A stretch of DNA of 64,000 bases from Branchipolynoe longqiensis (lineage: Eukaryota > Annelida > Polychaeta > Phyllodocida > Polynoidae), in assembly GCA_030323885.1 (NCBI GenBank), contig CM059198.1, forward strand, positions 56,756,917 through 56,820,916, given 5' to 3'. Each line of letters opens with the position of its first letter. Within the stretch, counting starts at the first letter, position 1. A program made the translations under genes and the position numbers. Of the stretch, positions 40,612-51,469 are shown piece by piece. Under the pieces are notes generated by a model. It was not told the DNA's origin. It saw only the letters and a list, made by a program, of their open reading frames with translations, and did not search any database.

Positions 40612-40960
40612 TTCAGCTTGGCTCGAGTAGGTGCGTTTGTAGACCCAGTCTGGGGCACACCACACCTCGCCACACTTCAGTCTCAGTGACAGGTCACCTT
40701 CTTGCGCGCCCTACTCCCACAGCGGGAAAACTATGACCAAACTATGTCCTTATCCCCCATCATCCTGGGCACTTGCTGCCAGCTTTTCCACAATGCAAAC
40801 CCCCACACATAGAGCAATACTTGTCTGCCATATTGTGTTGCAAAGTAAGGGAACAATTCTAACAGTACAGTCCGCCAACGGCTGCTCGGAGGTGCGTGCA
40901 GCGGCGGGGGCTGCTAGGCGAGCACTGTCAAATAACAGATTTTGACCTGATAAGAAGTGT
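40612..40960. other. No feature recognised
   Basis: Nothing recognised; perhaps more of the upstream region of the RT relic. Confidence 0.35.
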
Positions 40961-40964
40961 AAAG

Positions 40965-41290
40965 GTGACGTAATATGATCACGTGGCTATGGAGCAATAC
41001 ACAAACTAGTAGGAATATAAAATATAAATTGTTTGAAGTTTTGATTCCAATCTATCTCTCCATTTTTGGATTGGCGTTTACGTGGGTTTGCTCCTGAACT
41101 CTTCATATACACCAATCTAAAAATTGAGCTATCCTCAACAATTTTATTTTTTGTAATTCCTACTTTTTTGTTCATTGCTCTGTTACCCTGTGATCATAAT
41201 AACAGTGGAAGTAGTAATAATTAAAATTATGTTCATGACAAAATCGGTTAGTTAAACTATATTTTGGGGTTTGCGTGGATAGTGTCATAC
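40965..41290. mobile_element. Element K, two partial copies in opposite orientation
   Basis: 40965-41103 ends TTGGATTGGCGTTTACGTGG and TTGCTCCTGAACTCTTCA. 41105-41290 starts CCAATCTAAAAATTGAG and resembles the interior of the copies at 10917 and 29995 (TTCATTGCTC, AAGTAGTAATAATTAAAAT). Confidence 0.6.
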
Positions 41291-41294
41291 ATAT

Positions 41295-42035
41295 ATATTT
41301 CCAAGCGGAAACTTGTCTCGATATGAAATGAATCACCTTAAACAACCTGTCCAGTTCCAATGTTTATCTATATTGAAGTAGAGATGATGACACGGGAGAG
41401 AAGGAACACAAAGCAAGATAGTGGCCATTGAATATTCTTGATTTGACTTTTACAGTCCAATAAGCTGCATGATTTCTCAAATCATTCACCCCAAAAGTAG
41501 TGGGCTATGTAAAAGTACAACATCTGAACACTTTGACTTCCGGATACTGAATGGTTTATTCCCATCCAGGGCTCACTGAACCGCTGGCTAAACTTCCCAT
41601 GACGTCATCTCATTTACATACTCCTTTGTCTCACTCACTGTCTGGAACATTATGCATCTCATTAGCATATATTACTGACATGGCTAGACGTCTACTATGC
41701 ATATAATACAGGCTATGGTTGATATGGGTTGGTTCGCAGGCCTGTGACACATCCAGTGCAGTCGGAGGAAGTATGTGTTACTGGATTATGCTGCTGTGTT
41801 CAGAAGCAAGTATTCACCTGATATTTCCAACAATATGATGTGCACATCACATTGATGTTGATATTTTTACTTCAAATACCGCCAAATTTACCTCTTTTAA
41901 GTTATGAAGCATCCAGGTGTAAAGGTCGACTAATGTATTTTGGTTGTGTTTTTGTGAAATAAAAAATATTGTTGTGCTTTTCACTTAAAGTGTATCAATT
42001 CTATATTAAATAACCCTAAATTGTGTAAATAACCC
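41295..42035. other. No feature recognised
   Basis: AT-rich sequence without coding or repeat signal that I could identify. Confidence 0.4.
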
Positions 42036-42039
42036 TGAA

Positions 42040-42110
42040 TTGAAAAATGGCTGGAAGACCAGTGCTTCGGCACTGACAAAAGACTTATTCAGCAGAATAA
42101 TCGGGATCGC
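42040..42110 (+). mobile_element. Probable non-LTR retrotransposon 3' end, copy 2
   Basis: GGCTGGAAGACCAGTGC, loop TTCG, GCACTGACAAAAGACTTATT, CAGCAGAATAA. As RNA the hairpin would have a UUCG tetraloop. Matches 34430-34490. Confidence 0.5.
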
Positions 42111-42535
42111 GAATACAGCCCAAGGCGTGCCAGTACTAAGGACGTCTATTCTTTAGAACTATGTAACCACTCAAACTCACGGGATGTTTCTAAACCTGGT
42201 CGCCGATCGGGTAAACAAGATTGATGACGTATTATGCAGTACACTCGTACTGCCGATGCGCCCCTTTTCAGGGAGACATTTGCTATATAAGGCTTTGGGG
42301 TTTGGTCATTACGACCGGAGGAGCCAGGAGACAATAACCAGCCTTAAATTGGCCTCCCACACACCCTACATGTGAAAGTGGAAAGTAGGGCCATAGCATC
42401 TCTAGCTCGTTTCTTAAGCATTTGTGAGCAGATATTTGTATAACCTGATGTTTAACTTTCCTTAATTAAAAATGCCATAACTATATTTGCTGTGTTCGCA
42501 TTTTTCCTGATTATACTAACATCGAGTCCACGAGT
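42110..42535. other. No feature recognised
   Basis: Frames on both strands at 42146-42375 show no domain. Confidence 0.4.
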
Positions 42536-42536
42536 C

Positions 42537-42670
42537 CATACCCTATCCTAATAATGCCAAGCGCCAGGCTCGGAAGCAACCACTATCAATTTTATAAGTT
42601 ATTGGATTGACTCGACCGGGAACCGAACTTCCGACCTTCTGCACGCGAGGTCTACGCTGTACCGACTGTG
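42537..42670 (-). mobile_element. SINE-A 5' part
   Basis: TACCCTATCCTAATAATGCC, GACTCGACCGGGAACCGAAC; the tRNA-like head complement is diverged. Confidence 0.65.
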
Positions 42671-42689
42671 AGTTTGGTAGGTAGATGCC

Positions 42690-43005
42690 ACCATGAAAGC
42701 AGCCCCCCCCACCACCACCACCTCAGCACTGAACTGCAGGTCTCCTGTCTGGGCGGAGTGGCTCTTTTATCAAGATATTGCAATGGCATTTGGTGGCGGG
42801 GGTGTGAGGGGTTTGGTGGGGGGGGGGTTTGCGTGTGTGGGTGTGGAGTGCCTGCTCGATGGAGGGTGGTGGAGCTGGGAGGAGTGGGAAATGTTGGGGG
42901 TTGGGGGGTCAGGGAGAGGGGGGGGGGGTCTATCACCAAACATGCCGCACACAGAAAGTGTGTGGGGGCGGAGGTCGGGACAGAGGGGGGGGGCAAACCC
43001 AACAA
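42690..43005. repeat. G-rich low-complexity stretch
   Basis: GGTGGGG, GGGGGTTTGG and GGAGGGTGGTGG words. Gly-rich frames on plus and Pro-rich frames on minus are composition artefacts. Confidence 0.7.
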
Positions 43006-43019
43006 TTCTTAATCAATCT

Positions 43020-43690
43020 GGTTTCATTGCAAATCCTTTATTTTTATTTATTTGTTCGGATAATGTGTGTGTACTTATTTGGATATTTTCTTTGTCACAC
43101 ACTATTTTCTGTTATTTCATATATATATATACATTTTTCATATTAGTACGTTTGGATTTTATTCCTTCCTTGCCAATGTCCATCTTCTCTTTTTGATTTC
43201 TGTCTTAGTATGTTTGTATTTTATTTACCCCATGCCAATTTCCATGATTGTATATTAGTATATTTGGATGTTCCTTTTTCGACTCCAATTTCCATTGTGT
43301 CTTGTCTGATTATATGTTTGTATCACACTGTATCTGTATCTTATTTGTTCGATACACATTTTCCATTACTTCTTATTTGTACTTGTCCTTGCCCCCCACC
43401 CCCCACCCCCCCACCCCACCCCCCTCCCCGCCTTCACTTAATTACTTACCGAAACTATACCGTAATAGCATCACAGTGTTTGCAGTGACCCATCATCATA
43501 GCCCATAACACTGAACTTATTATAGCTAACCCACTAACACACTAACGCACTAACCCCCTTCACAATCTACTAATATACCATATCTAAGTACCCGTTTATC
43601 TACCTATTCACAATGTAATGTAAACGGCCGGAAGATGAATAAACTGTTTTACAAAAAATAAATGAATAAACTGTTTTACAAAAAAATAAA
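43020..43690 (+). mobile_element. T-rich sequence with diverged tandem units and LINE-like 3' tail
   Basis: Diverged units of 50-62 bp begin TTAGTACGTTTGG (43143), TTAGTATGTTTG (43205), TTAGTATATTTGG (43255) and TTATATGTTTG (43310). A C-rich run follows at 43388-43432. The end AACGGCCGGAAGATGAATAA with a duplicated ATGAATAAACTGTTTTAC resembles the 3' ends at 34430 and 42040. Probably a retrotransposon 3' untranslated region. Confidence 0.4.
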
Positions 43691-43729
43691 ATACTAATTA
43701 TTATATCAGTATATTATATTGTCTGGGAT

Positions 43730-43840
43730 TAATGGGTGGGGTTGATAGAGGTGGGCCTGGTGGGTGCTGGGGTGGTAGAGTGGTGGGATGGTGGGTGGCA
43801 GTGGTGGGGTGGTGGGTGCCAGTGGTGGGTTGGGGCGATG
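43730..43840. repeat. GGTGGGTGG-rich microsatellite
   Basis: GGTGGGATGGTGGGTGGCAG and variants; low complexity. Confidence 0.8.
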
Positions 43841-43980
43841 TGGATGAAGCAGGCAGTGTCAGCATTGCAGGTATGGCATTAGGGAACATGACAGTTCTGC
43901 ATGAAGATGGACATCCATCCTCAGTCTATTCTGGGGTTGTTTGTAACCTTACGATGGTTACTGGTTGCAGAACTGCAACA

Positions 43981-44259
43981 TTAATAGATAGGCTCCGATA
44001 AATCGGTCCAATCTTTGGTTGAAGAATTAACTTCAGTAGCGAGTGTTGTAGAAGCTGGGGACATCTTTACAATGGTGTAACGGCGAGGGGTTGGGGCGGC
44101 AGCAAATCTCTGCAGTCCGGTGGTAGTTGAGCTGTAGATGTAATTGAGCACTTGAATCTGGTCAGCAGCAAGGGGTTCGAGGAAGGCGGGTAAAGATGGG
44201 AGCAGCGGTGGTTCCAGCAATGAGAACAAGACAGGGAAATCCTCAGTCTCAGCACTCAT
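43981..44259 (-). CDS. Unrecognised open frame, 92 codons
   Basis: A minus-strand frame from ATG at 44259 with a favourable start context (ACCATGA) and ordinary, non-repetitive composition (starts MSAETEDFPVLFSLLEPP, ends LSEPIY). No other copy of this sequence is visible in the window. No domain recognised. It could be a short exon, the start of a retroelement ORF1, or chance. Confidence 0.2.
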   Translation of the reverse strand: MSAETEDFPVLFSLLEPPLLPSLPAFLEPLAADQIQVLNYIYSSTTTGLQRFAAAPTPRRYTIVKMSPASTTLATEVNSSTKDWTDLSEPIY

Positions 44260-44482
44260 GGTACATATACCGCACCCTGCACCCGCCTACCCCTACAACC
44301 CTCACAACAACCGCCACAACGTCCACAACCCCAACCCCTAGCTGGTGACCCCAGCAGGCAGGGTCTGCTGATTCACTTAGAGTGGCATAGGGCGAGGGTT
44401 TTGACTTTCTGCCAGCAGTGTTTAGAGTGTATTGGTTATTTTTATATTCTGCCATATTGAAAAGTTTGTGTATCTTTTATAG

Positions 44483-44953
44483 GAGGCTGTCTCAAAAGGT
44501 GCTAAACAATATGGGACAAAATGTTGTCCATTGTAACGATCAACATACTATCTGCTTATGCATTTGCTCAGGATAAACTGATTTGTTTTTTACACGGTGT
44601 TTCATAATCCCAATTGAATACATGACAAGTTCAGATGCAAAACCATGGTAACTCAAATTACCTGAAAATAAGTTTAAAGCTCACTATTTCCACTTTTCCT
44701 ATGATCACATGGTTATGGAGCAATAAACAAAACAGTAGCAATACAAAATATAAACTCTTTGAAAGTTTGATTCCAATGTTTCTTTCCATTTTTGGATTGG
44801 CGTTTACATGGTTTTGCTCCTGAACTCTTCACCTATTGATTTGAAGCAAATGTCCTTGTGTTTTCACTGTAATGGTTTCTATGCTGTTCTGTGTCAATCG
44901 TTACAATGGACACAAAAAAGAAGTTATCACCTTTTGAGACAGGCTCATATATC
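44483..44953. mobile_element. Element J, copy 2, split by element K
   Basis: Left 44483-44621 and right 44834-44953 are colinear with the uninterrupted copy at 33248. The break falls in AATACATATTGATTTG of that copy and is filled by element K. Confidence 0.85.
44622..44833. mobile_element. Element K, copy nested in J
   Basis: AAGTTCAGATGCAAAACCATG on the left, CATGGTTTTGCTCCTGAACTC on the right. The uninterrupted J copy at 33248 marks the outer limits. No clear target duplication beyond a shared T. Confidence 0.8.
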
Positions 44954-44954
44954 C

Positions 44955-46145
44955 CTTATCTACTTCTGCTATCCGGATAGGCTCAGTGTTTGAAAGATCC
45001 ACAAGAAGACACCATTTAATTCCAACGTATTTCCTTCAGACACATGTATATAGTCTTGACTGGCTGGTGGCCGTGGTGGAAGAGAGAGTATATCACTTGC
45101 ACCGTTATTTATAGGTTTAAATCTGGGTATCAGTCAGGTGGACCTAGCTTGTACCTGGCAGGCTCTTGGCTGCATAGTACCAATGCAGCCAGGTACCAGT
45201 CAGGTGACCTAGTTAGCTGGAATGCGCCAGCCCATTCGCTGCAGAGTGCCAACACAGCCGTTACCTGCTTGGTTGCATAAAACTAAATAAAAATCACTCC
45301 AAAATTAACAAATGTTTTACAATATGTTGTTATATTATACTATTCCATATATGCATATTTACACATATTTATATATATATACTATATATAATAAAGCCGT
45401 TTTAAAATGTCAAGAAGTGTGGCTTTAAAGTATGTTGGTCGCATTATGCAGTCTTAGTTCACGTACACAACTATTTGCAAAATAGACGAGTTTCTAATTC
45501 CACATGCGTTGAAAACGGCTGTGACAGCAAAGCAAAAATGGTATGACCATTGAGTTTGCCGTTTTATTCCAAATTAATAGGAATACAGACCAATTTGGCA
45601 CAAACATGGATGCACACATGCAATATAATAAAGTAATGAATATATTTAAGACACAATTCTCCATAATTAAGCATTTGGAGCTAACAAACGTACAATTTCA
45701 GTAACATTATAAGCTGATTTATACATCACCATTTGTAATTTGTGTTCTAAATAATAGATGTCAAATATGTCAACAGAAACTTGATTCAAAGAAATGCATA
45801 ACCAATGTCTGATTAACCCTACCAATTTCCTAGCTGTACATATGTTATTAACCATATCAGATGAATAAAAACATGAATAAAATAAGTAAAACTGACTTTG
45901 GCAATAGTTCTAACACTAGTCTGAATGCTAGATTTGTCTAGATCTAAATGCCGATGGTATAATACATGCTGATTAAATTGAGGAAAATGTAATCCTAGAT
46001 AAAAGATTAACATAATGTTTTGCCGCCACACATCCCACAATACACCGCACGGCTGGAATTACAAACCCGTCTATAATGAGTGCGGACCGGAAATGATCTG
46101 ACTTCCGGTACAATACTCACGTCTCGTACAGTCCCGCTAACCACA
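44955..46145. other. No gene seen
   Basis: At 45120-45225 GTATCAGTCAGGTGGACCTAG and GTACCAGTCAGGTGACCTAG form a loose duplication. A TA tract lies at 45366-45392. The remainder is AT-rich and unassigned. Confidence 0.45.
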
Positions 46146-46149
46146 TTAT

Positions 46150-46395
46150 GTTGGTTGGTGGAGTTTTACGTCCTGGCAACATCTAACTTTATAGTGCTGC
46201 CCCACTGGGAGACCACTGCACCATCTCCATGCCCTGATATCCCACTCAGTCACATTATCCTGACACTTAACGAACCAGTCCTTGCACTATCCTAAGGATG
46301 CCAAACACTTGACTAGGAAGCGACAAGTAAACATTTTTAAGCCATCGGTTTGACTCGACAAGGGTTAGAACCTGTGGGCTCGAATCCCACACTAA
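46150..46395 (-). mobile_element. SINE-A with internal deletion
   Basis: TTGGTGGAGTTTTACGTCCTGG tail complement, then a jump from CAACATCTAA to CTTTATAGTGCTGCC that removes about 60 bp, then the normal body to the box B complement. Confidence 0.75.
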
Positions 46396-46554
46396 CCATA
46401 TTAGTATTCACCATAAAACCTAGGTCAGTAACCGTGTCTTTTCTGGCTAGGTTTATATCATAAACCATCAGGACAAAAACGCCTCTCACTATCCGAGATA
46501 ATTTGCACACAATGCCTTATCGACCACCACTTGATATTAATTTGATATTTTATG

Positions 46555-46894
46555 TAAAGTGCCTGTCACACTATGCCGGATTGAGCAATGGACAGAATTG
46601 TCTAGTCCGGTGGTGATACGTATCAAAATGTATTAAAATGTGTCAAAGTGTTGCGACATCGGGTCTCAGGCCGCGGGACAAATGGATATGAAACGGCCAT
46701 GAACCGGACATGAAACGGACATGAAGGGATAGACAACAGACGAAACAAACTGAAACCGCACAAGAACCGCAGACGTCAATCCGGCGGCATCCGTTCCTAG
46801 TTTTGTGCATTTTCAAACCTTGTACGGACACAAACCAGACTTTGTTCGGTTTCTTTCCGTTTCCCCCAATCCGGTGATGTGTGACAGGGCCTTA
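46555..46894. mobile_element. Family 1 palindromic element, copy c
   Basis: AAAGTGCCTGTCACACTATGC and GATGTGTGACAGGGCCTT ends beside TA. The interior words are changed to GAAACGGACATGAA and CCGTTTC, so the iteron differs from copies a and b. About 340 bp. Confidence 0.65.
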
Positions 46895-47158
46895 GCAGAT
46901 CGCATTTATATCTAGAGGCACATGTCGCCACACCCTGCTTGCGATATGTTTCATAGACTTTTCTACCCAGTTCTGTCTGGTACCGTTCTACCATATACCC
47001 TTCCGCCTTTTACCTTGTATTAAAGCCGCATACTCTGATCAAAGCAGAACATTTTCCTCCAAAGAAATAGCTCAGAATGACGATAAGTTTGACGTCAAAT
47101 AGCCGCTGATATGAAAGATCAATTCGCGCTTTCATCTACATGTTCGGCTAGTCAAACC

Positions 47159-47908
47159 TTATACCCCTGTCACACTACGATGTAATGAGCCAACGTGAGC
47201 CTGACGTGATCAGTTTTCGTCATTACGTTGCCGTACGTTTGGTTACGTTATGATGACGTCAGAATGACATTAGACTGACGTTGAGCTACGTCATGTTACG
47301 TTGTTTTACATCGGCGCGCGTCAAGGTTTTGAACCTGTTCAAAACTTTTGATGTGACGCGAATGTAAAGGTTTACATTCGCCGTACATTCTGTACATGTT
47401 CGGCGAACGTCAATGATATTAACCGGACGTTAGTCAAACGTTCCTCACTATGTTCCACTACATTCCACTACGTTCCACTCGTTGACCCACATTAGAGCCG
47501 GTGGAAACGTCCATGCGGCATAATGGGAAAGTCAGAAGAACGTCAGGAGAACGTCAGGAGAACATCAGGAGAACGTCAGGAGAACGTCAGGAGAACGTCA
47601 GGAGAACGTCAGGAGAACGTACGTTCAGCGTTTTGCCAACGTTTAATGACGTAAGTAATGTAAGGTAACGTAAAGCAACGTAGTTCTGGTGATGGAATAA
47701 CGTTCATAATATTCCGTGAGTGTCATTACGTTTTCCTCTTTCGTTGAATGACGGTATCACTATGCTTTACTGACGTTACGCTCTCGTCCACTACGCTGCA
47801 TCCACGTTCAACGTGTGCCCAAATTTGCATACTACGCCGAGAAGTTAAACGTTCTTCACGTTCTCCCTACGTTGACGTTGTTATGTCATAGTGTGACAGG
47901 GCCTTTAC
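47159..47908. mobile_element. Family 3 palindromic element (ACGT words), copy a
   Basis: CCCCTGTCACACTACGATG on the left, CATAGTGTGACAGGGCC on the right, with TA outside both. Interior: dense AACGT/ACGTT words, symmetrical about the middle, and an 11-bp tandem AACGTCAGGAG repeated about nine times (47530-47625). Confidence 0.8.
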
Positions 47909-47939
47909 AGCGTCTTGGGGGGGTGATTTGTTAGTAGCA

Positions 47940-48480
47940 CTACACTCATGAAATATCCATTTCGGCAAGTCTTCCACCTGTCCACCCCGCACTCTCATCA
48001 GCCCCATCCTACCCGGACGCAGTCTCCACCACGCCCCCTGGTGAGTATCCCACCCTTTTACCCAGCGGCCCTCCCCGGGAACACCCTCCCGGGACCCCGC
48101 CGGGACCCAGCGGCCGGAGGACCCCGGGCGCGTGAGCCGGGAGCCGGGCCACCGGGAGCCGGGTGCCGGGTGCAGGGACCCGGCCAGTCTCTTGTTGACT
48201 GCTCTCAGACCAGGTTCAAAGCAAATGCATTCACAAGCCTTGTAGTCCACCACTCCCTCCCTAATCCGCAACTACACCTACGCCTAAACCTAAACATCAA
48301 CCCCACTCTCACCTCCTTCCTCCCTAGCGCCAACCGTTACCCTCTCCCTCTCTCCCTCTCTCACTACGCCGTTATTATGCATACCATGCATACCAATCCC
48401 GGTCCTCTACCATCAAACCCACCTGTAAAGTTGTCGCCTGGCAGCTGTAGTTTGTGTAAGCAGGCTATATGAAATACATA
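47940..48480 (+). mobile_element. Probable 5' end of a non-LTR retrotransposon (NPGP-containing)
   Basis: A GC-rich leader (CCGGGAGCCGGG words, 48060-48190) with a consensus-like splice donor CTGGTGAGTAT near 48040 leads to a frame ending HTNPGP (codons at 48395-48406) and CSLCKQ (near 48448). An NPGP followed by C..C motifs is known at the start of L2/CR1-like LINE proteins, where it can belong to a 2A-like peptide; here the residues before NPGP are not the 2A consensus. The frame stops after QAI. A diverged copy is at 48990-49210. Confidence 0.45.
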
Positions 48481-48484
48481 CAGG

Positions 48485-48985
48485 CAAGGAGAGAAAGGAA
48501 GAGTATAAAGAGTGAAAGTAGAGTGAGAGCTTTTACCCTCAGGTGTATTATTATATAGTTGTACATGGATCTGATATGGCATACCACCTCACCATTATCT
48601 CCAATCAGCAACAAGCATTTCTAGTTCCACCAATGAACAGTAAGCATTCTTGTGTCACCATGGCTACTGTGATCTACCCACCACCACCATGCGGTGTGGC
48701 TGCTTGGCCTGCACCTGCCTGCTGTGTCTAACCTGATCTGTGACTAACAGTTGGGGGGGAGGGGGTAGTGAGTAGAGCTCTTGAGCTCCTTACACACTAA
48801 CAATAGTGCCCCTTTCACACTATCTATCTGATACACAATGACTATTGACTACAAGTAAAGAGTCACCAGCAACTACATAAATACATTCATGCACCTGGCC
48901 CTATACATCATTTACATTAATATACCTTTTGTATTCCTTTATAGACCATTTCACATTCCCCACCAATGCAGTTTATTGGAAGATT
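48485..48985. other. No feature recognised
   Basis: Nothing recognised. Confidence 0.4.
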
Positions 48986-48989
48986 TTAC

Positions 48990-49210
48990 ACACCGTTACA
49001 CCCATCCAACCCACCACCACTCTCCTCCCTCCAATCTCCAGCCCCAATCTCACCTCCTTCCTCCCTAGCGCCCACCACCATCCTCCCCCTCTCCCCCTCC
49101 CTCACTACGTCGTTATTAGGCATACCATGCATACCCATCCCCGTCCTCTACCATCAAACCCACCACCACTCTCCTCCCGCCAACCCAAAATTACCCATAC
49201 TCTCTTCAAC
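48990..49210 (+). mobile_element. Second copy of the NPGP-region sequence, decayed
   Basis: CTCACCTCCTTCCTCCCTAG, CTCACTACGTCGTTATTAGG and CATACCATGCATACCCATCC match 48310-48420; the NPGP codons now read HPRP. Confidence 0.6.
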
Positions 49211-49211
49211 T

Positions 49212-49290
49212 AGTGCACACAGTCATAAGTCGGTACCCGTCCTGATGTGACCTTAAATGCGGCCAGGACGAAAAACAACAACAAACAAAC
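49212..49290 (+). mobile_element. SINE-A 3' tail
   Basis: AAGTCGGTACCCGTCCTGAT to GGACGAAAAACAACAACAAAC; only the last 80 bp. Confidence 0.7.
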
Positions 49291-49339
49291 CAACATACTC
49301 TTCAACCCACAACCCTCCCTCCAACGCGGTACTTCCCCT

Positions 49340-49465
49340 CTCTCCTAGACCCTCCCTCCTGCACCCTCCCTCCTGCGCCCTCTCTCCTGCACCCTCCCTC
49401 CTGCACCCTCCCTCCTGCACCCTCCCTCCTGCACCCGCCCTCCTGCACCCTCCCTCCTCCACCCT
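49340..49465. repeat. CACCCTCCCTCCTG minisatellite
   Basis: About nine copies of a 14-bp unit CACCCTCCCTCCTG with single changes. Glu/Gly/Arg-rich frames on minus are artefacts. Confidence 0.9.
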
Positions 49466-49554
49466 CTCTCATGTCCCGTTCCCCACCCTCACCTAAACCC
49501 AACCCCCACCGTCACACCCCATCCACTCACCCTTCCGCAACCCTAACCTCTCCC

Positions 49555-49745
49555 CCGCCACTCCGCTTTGCGCGTATTAGGTATGCGCGTCGCGATGCGC
49601 GGTCGCACTTCCGGTGCGGCAAAACCGAGGATATAGTGCTTCCTTTATCGCCCACCCGTCCCCCTGACGGGCGCCCTCGGTACTGCTGGCACGGCGGTCC
49701 ACAGGGGTAAGCGTGAGTGATGGCGCGATGGGCTCTACGTCTTAA
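49555..49745 (+). promoter_or_regulatory. CpG-rich patch with ETS-like site and splice-donor-like end
   Basis: Local CpG density is high (GCGCGTATTAGGTATGCGCG, CGATGCGCGGTCGC). ACTTCCGG near 49607 matches the ETS consensus. CACAGGGGTAAGCGTGAG near 49702 looks like a splice donor. It could be the promoter and first exon of a gene on plus, or the leader of a retrotransposon. No downstream exon was found in the window. Confidence 0.2.
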
Positions 49746-49802
49746 TTGGTGTACCTCTAGCGGACGCGCGGCGAACTAACAAAGTGGAGCACTGCGTGCC
49801 CT

Positions 49803-50222
49803 AGTTGCTTCTTGGAGTTTTACGTCCTGGCAACATATAAGGTCAGATCAGGATGGGTACTGACTTGGCACAGGGTGGACTCATAGTCACTTCATCGTGG
49901 TTGGTTTGTTGTTGGAGTTTTACATCCTGGCAACATCTAAGGTCATATCACGATGGGTACCGGCTTGTGACAGTGGGTTCTCATGGTATCTAGATAGGGC
50001 TTCCCCACTGTGATACCACACCACAAGCTGCATGACCTGACTCAGTCACATTATCCTGACCCAGCGCTAATCAGTTGATGGCCTATCCTATTAATGCTGA
50101 CCGCCTGGCTAGGAACCAATAAGTATAAATTGTTAAGTCATTGCTTTGACTTGACCAGGGTTCACAACCCATAATCTACCAAAACAGGAGATGGATGCTC
50201 AACTCATTCGGCCATCCGTCTC
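49803..50222 (-). mobile_element. SINE-A scrap plus SINE-A with head type 1
   Basis: 49810-49890 is a tail fragment (TGGAGTTTTACGTCCTGGCA). 49898-50222 is a second copy, minus orientation, with head complement CTCAACTCATTCGGCCATCC. Confidence 0.75.
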
Positions 50223-50224
50223 AG

Positions 50225-50465
50225 GGGGTGAACTCCTGGAGGCTGTGCAGACAGTACAGAAAATGCGTTGTGTAAACCCATCTCTCCACCGGCTTCAACC
50301 CGCCCAAACCTTTCGTCGGATCATGTTCCTGTTGCCTTTATGATTAGCAAAATAAATGTCATCTTTGCGGCAAGCATCGTTATAGCTGTGTTCCGTCAAC
50401 TGCTACAGGTTCTCATCGACTGGAGAATAGTGTCTGCCTGTGTTTGCATCATTGTGCAGATATTA
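50225..50465. other. No feature recognised
   Basis: Nothing recognised. Confidence 0.4.
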
Positions 50466-50467
50466 AC

Positions 50468-51400
50468 GTTGAATAGCCCGATGGCTTTGAGTTTCTCTAA
50501 TTTTCATGAGATGGACATATAGGGTTGATCATTATAATCTACTCTACTTTAGTTTGTAGTATGTTTTTTTAATTTTAAACGGCTAACATTTGAGATAATT
50601 GAAGTGCAAACATTTTCAATTAATGTTGGCATGCTGGCCAACATTCTAACAAAAACGGCTTCTGCAGTAAGAGGTTCTATTAAATGGGGTCCTCCGACTT
50701 GTTAGTTCAAATTCCTGCTGTTCGCATCGCCACTGAACTAGTGGGCCTATACGGCACAGTGTCACAATGCAAACTTAATGTCTATCAGCAATCTTCATAC
50801 AGTAAAAGTGAAATAGTTCTAAAACCATACCACCTAGAGACAAACCGCTTGGTACCCATATAGAAAACATATCCAACGAATATATTATATTAAATTGATA
50901 AGGTTAGGGTTCTGTATTTCTATTAATTTTGAATAAAATAGACGTTGTGCACTGTGCATATGGCAAACTTAATGCATTGTCAATGGCCTTAAGCAATCTG
51001 GAATTATATTCATACAGAAGAAATGAAATATCTCTAAAACCACACCACCTAGAGACAAACCGATCGCTACACAAATAGAAAACATATTCAACAAATAGGA
51101 TATATTAAATTTATACGGTTAGGGTTCTGCATTTCTATTAATTTTGAATAAAATAAACGTTTTGCACTGCACATACCGGCAAACTAAACCCGTTTAGGCC
51201 CACTAGTGCTGACGCGCCACCAAGTGTTGGAAAAATTAACTACGCCACATTTCCCCCATTGGTACAGTATTCATGTATATCTCCTGGCAAATATTTACTA
51301 AGTTCACCTTTATCTAAGTTCGATATCTATAATCAAATCTAGATAATTGTTTGGTTTTGAAAATTTTATGGTTTTATCAGACTATGCAGCTTCAATATTG
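50468..51400 (+). mobile_element. Repeat C split by repeat D
   Basis: Left 50468-50695 (ATGGCTTTGAGTTTCTC, GCAGTAAGAGGTTCTATTAA) and right 51235-51400 (TCACCTTTATCTAAGTTCG, AGACTATGCAGCTTCAAT) make one repeat C. Confidence 0.65.
50733..51214 (-). mobile_element. Repeat D, copy 2, inside repeat C
   Basis: Two units (50812-50985 and 51020-51190), each with CTAAAACCANACCACCTAGAG and AAGGTTAGGGTTCTG-like text, in reverse of the copy at 1355. The outer edges ACTAGTGGGCCTATACGG and TTTAGGCCCACTAGT are inverted. Confidence 0.65.
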
Positions 51401-51469
51401 AGATGACCGCGTCGTCCAACCTCTAGACTTGCTTTAAATATGACACAATTGTTTAATGTTGATTTTGTT

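Noticed and set aside
42668..43196. Overlapping Gly-rich and Pro-rich frames on both strands
   Set aside because: G-rich low complexity opens all frames; no domain or codon structure.
49253..49502. Two Glu/Gly/Arg-rich minus-strand frames
   Set aside because: Antisense translation of a 14-bp CACCCTCCCTCCTG minisatellite.
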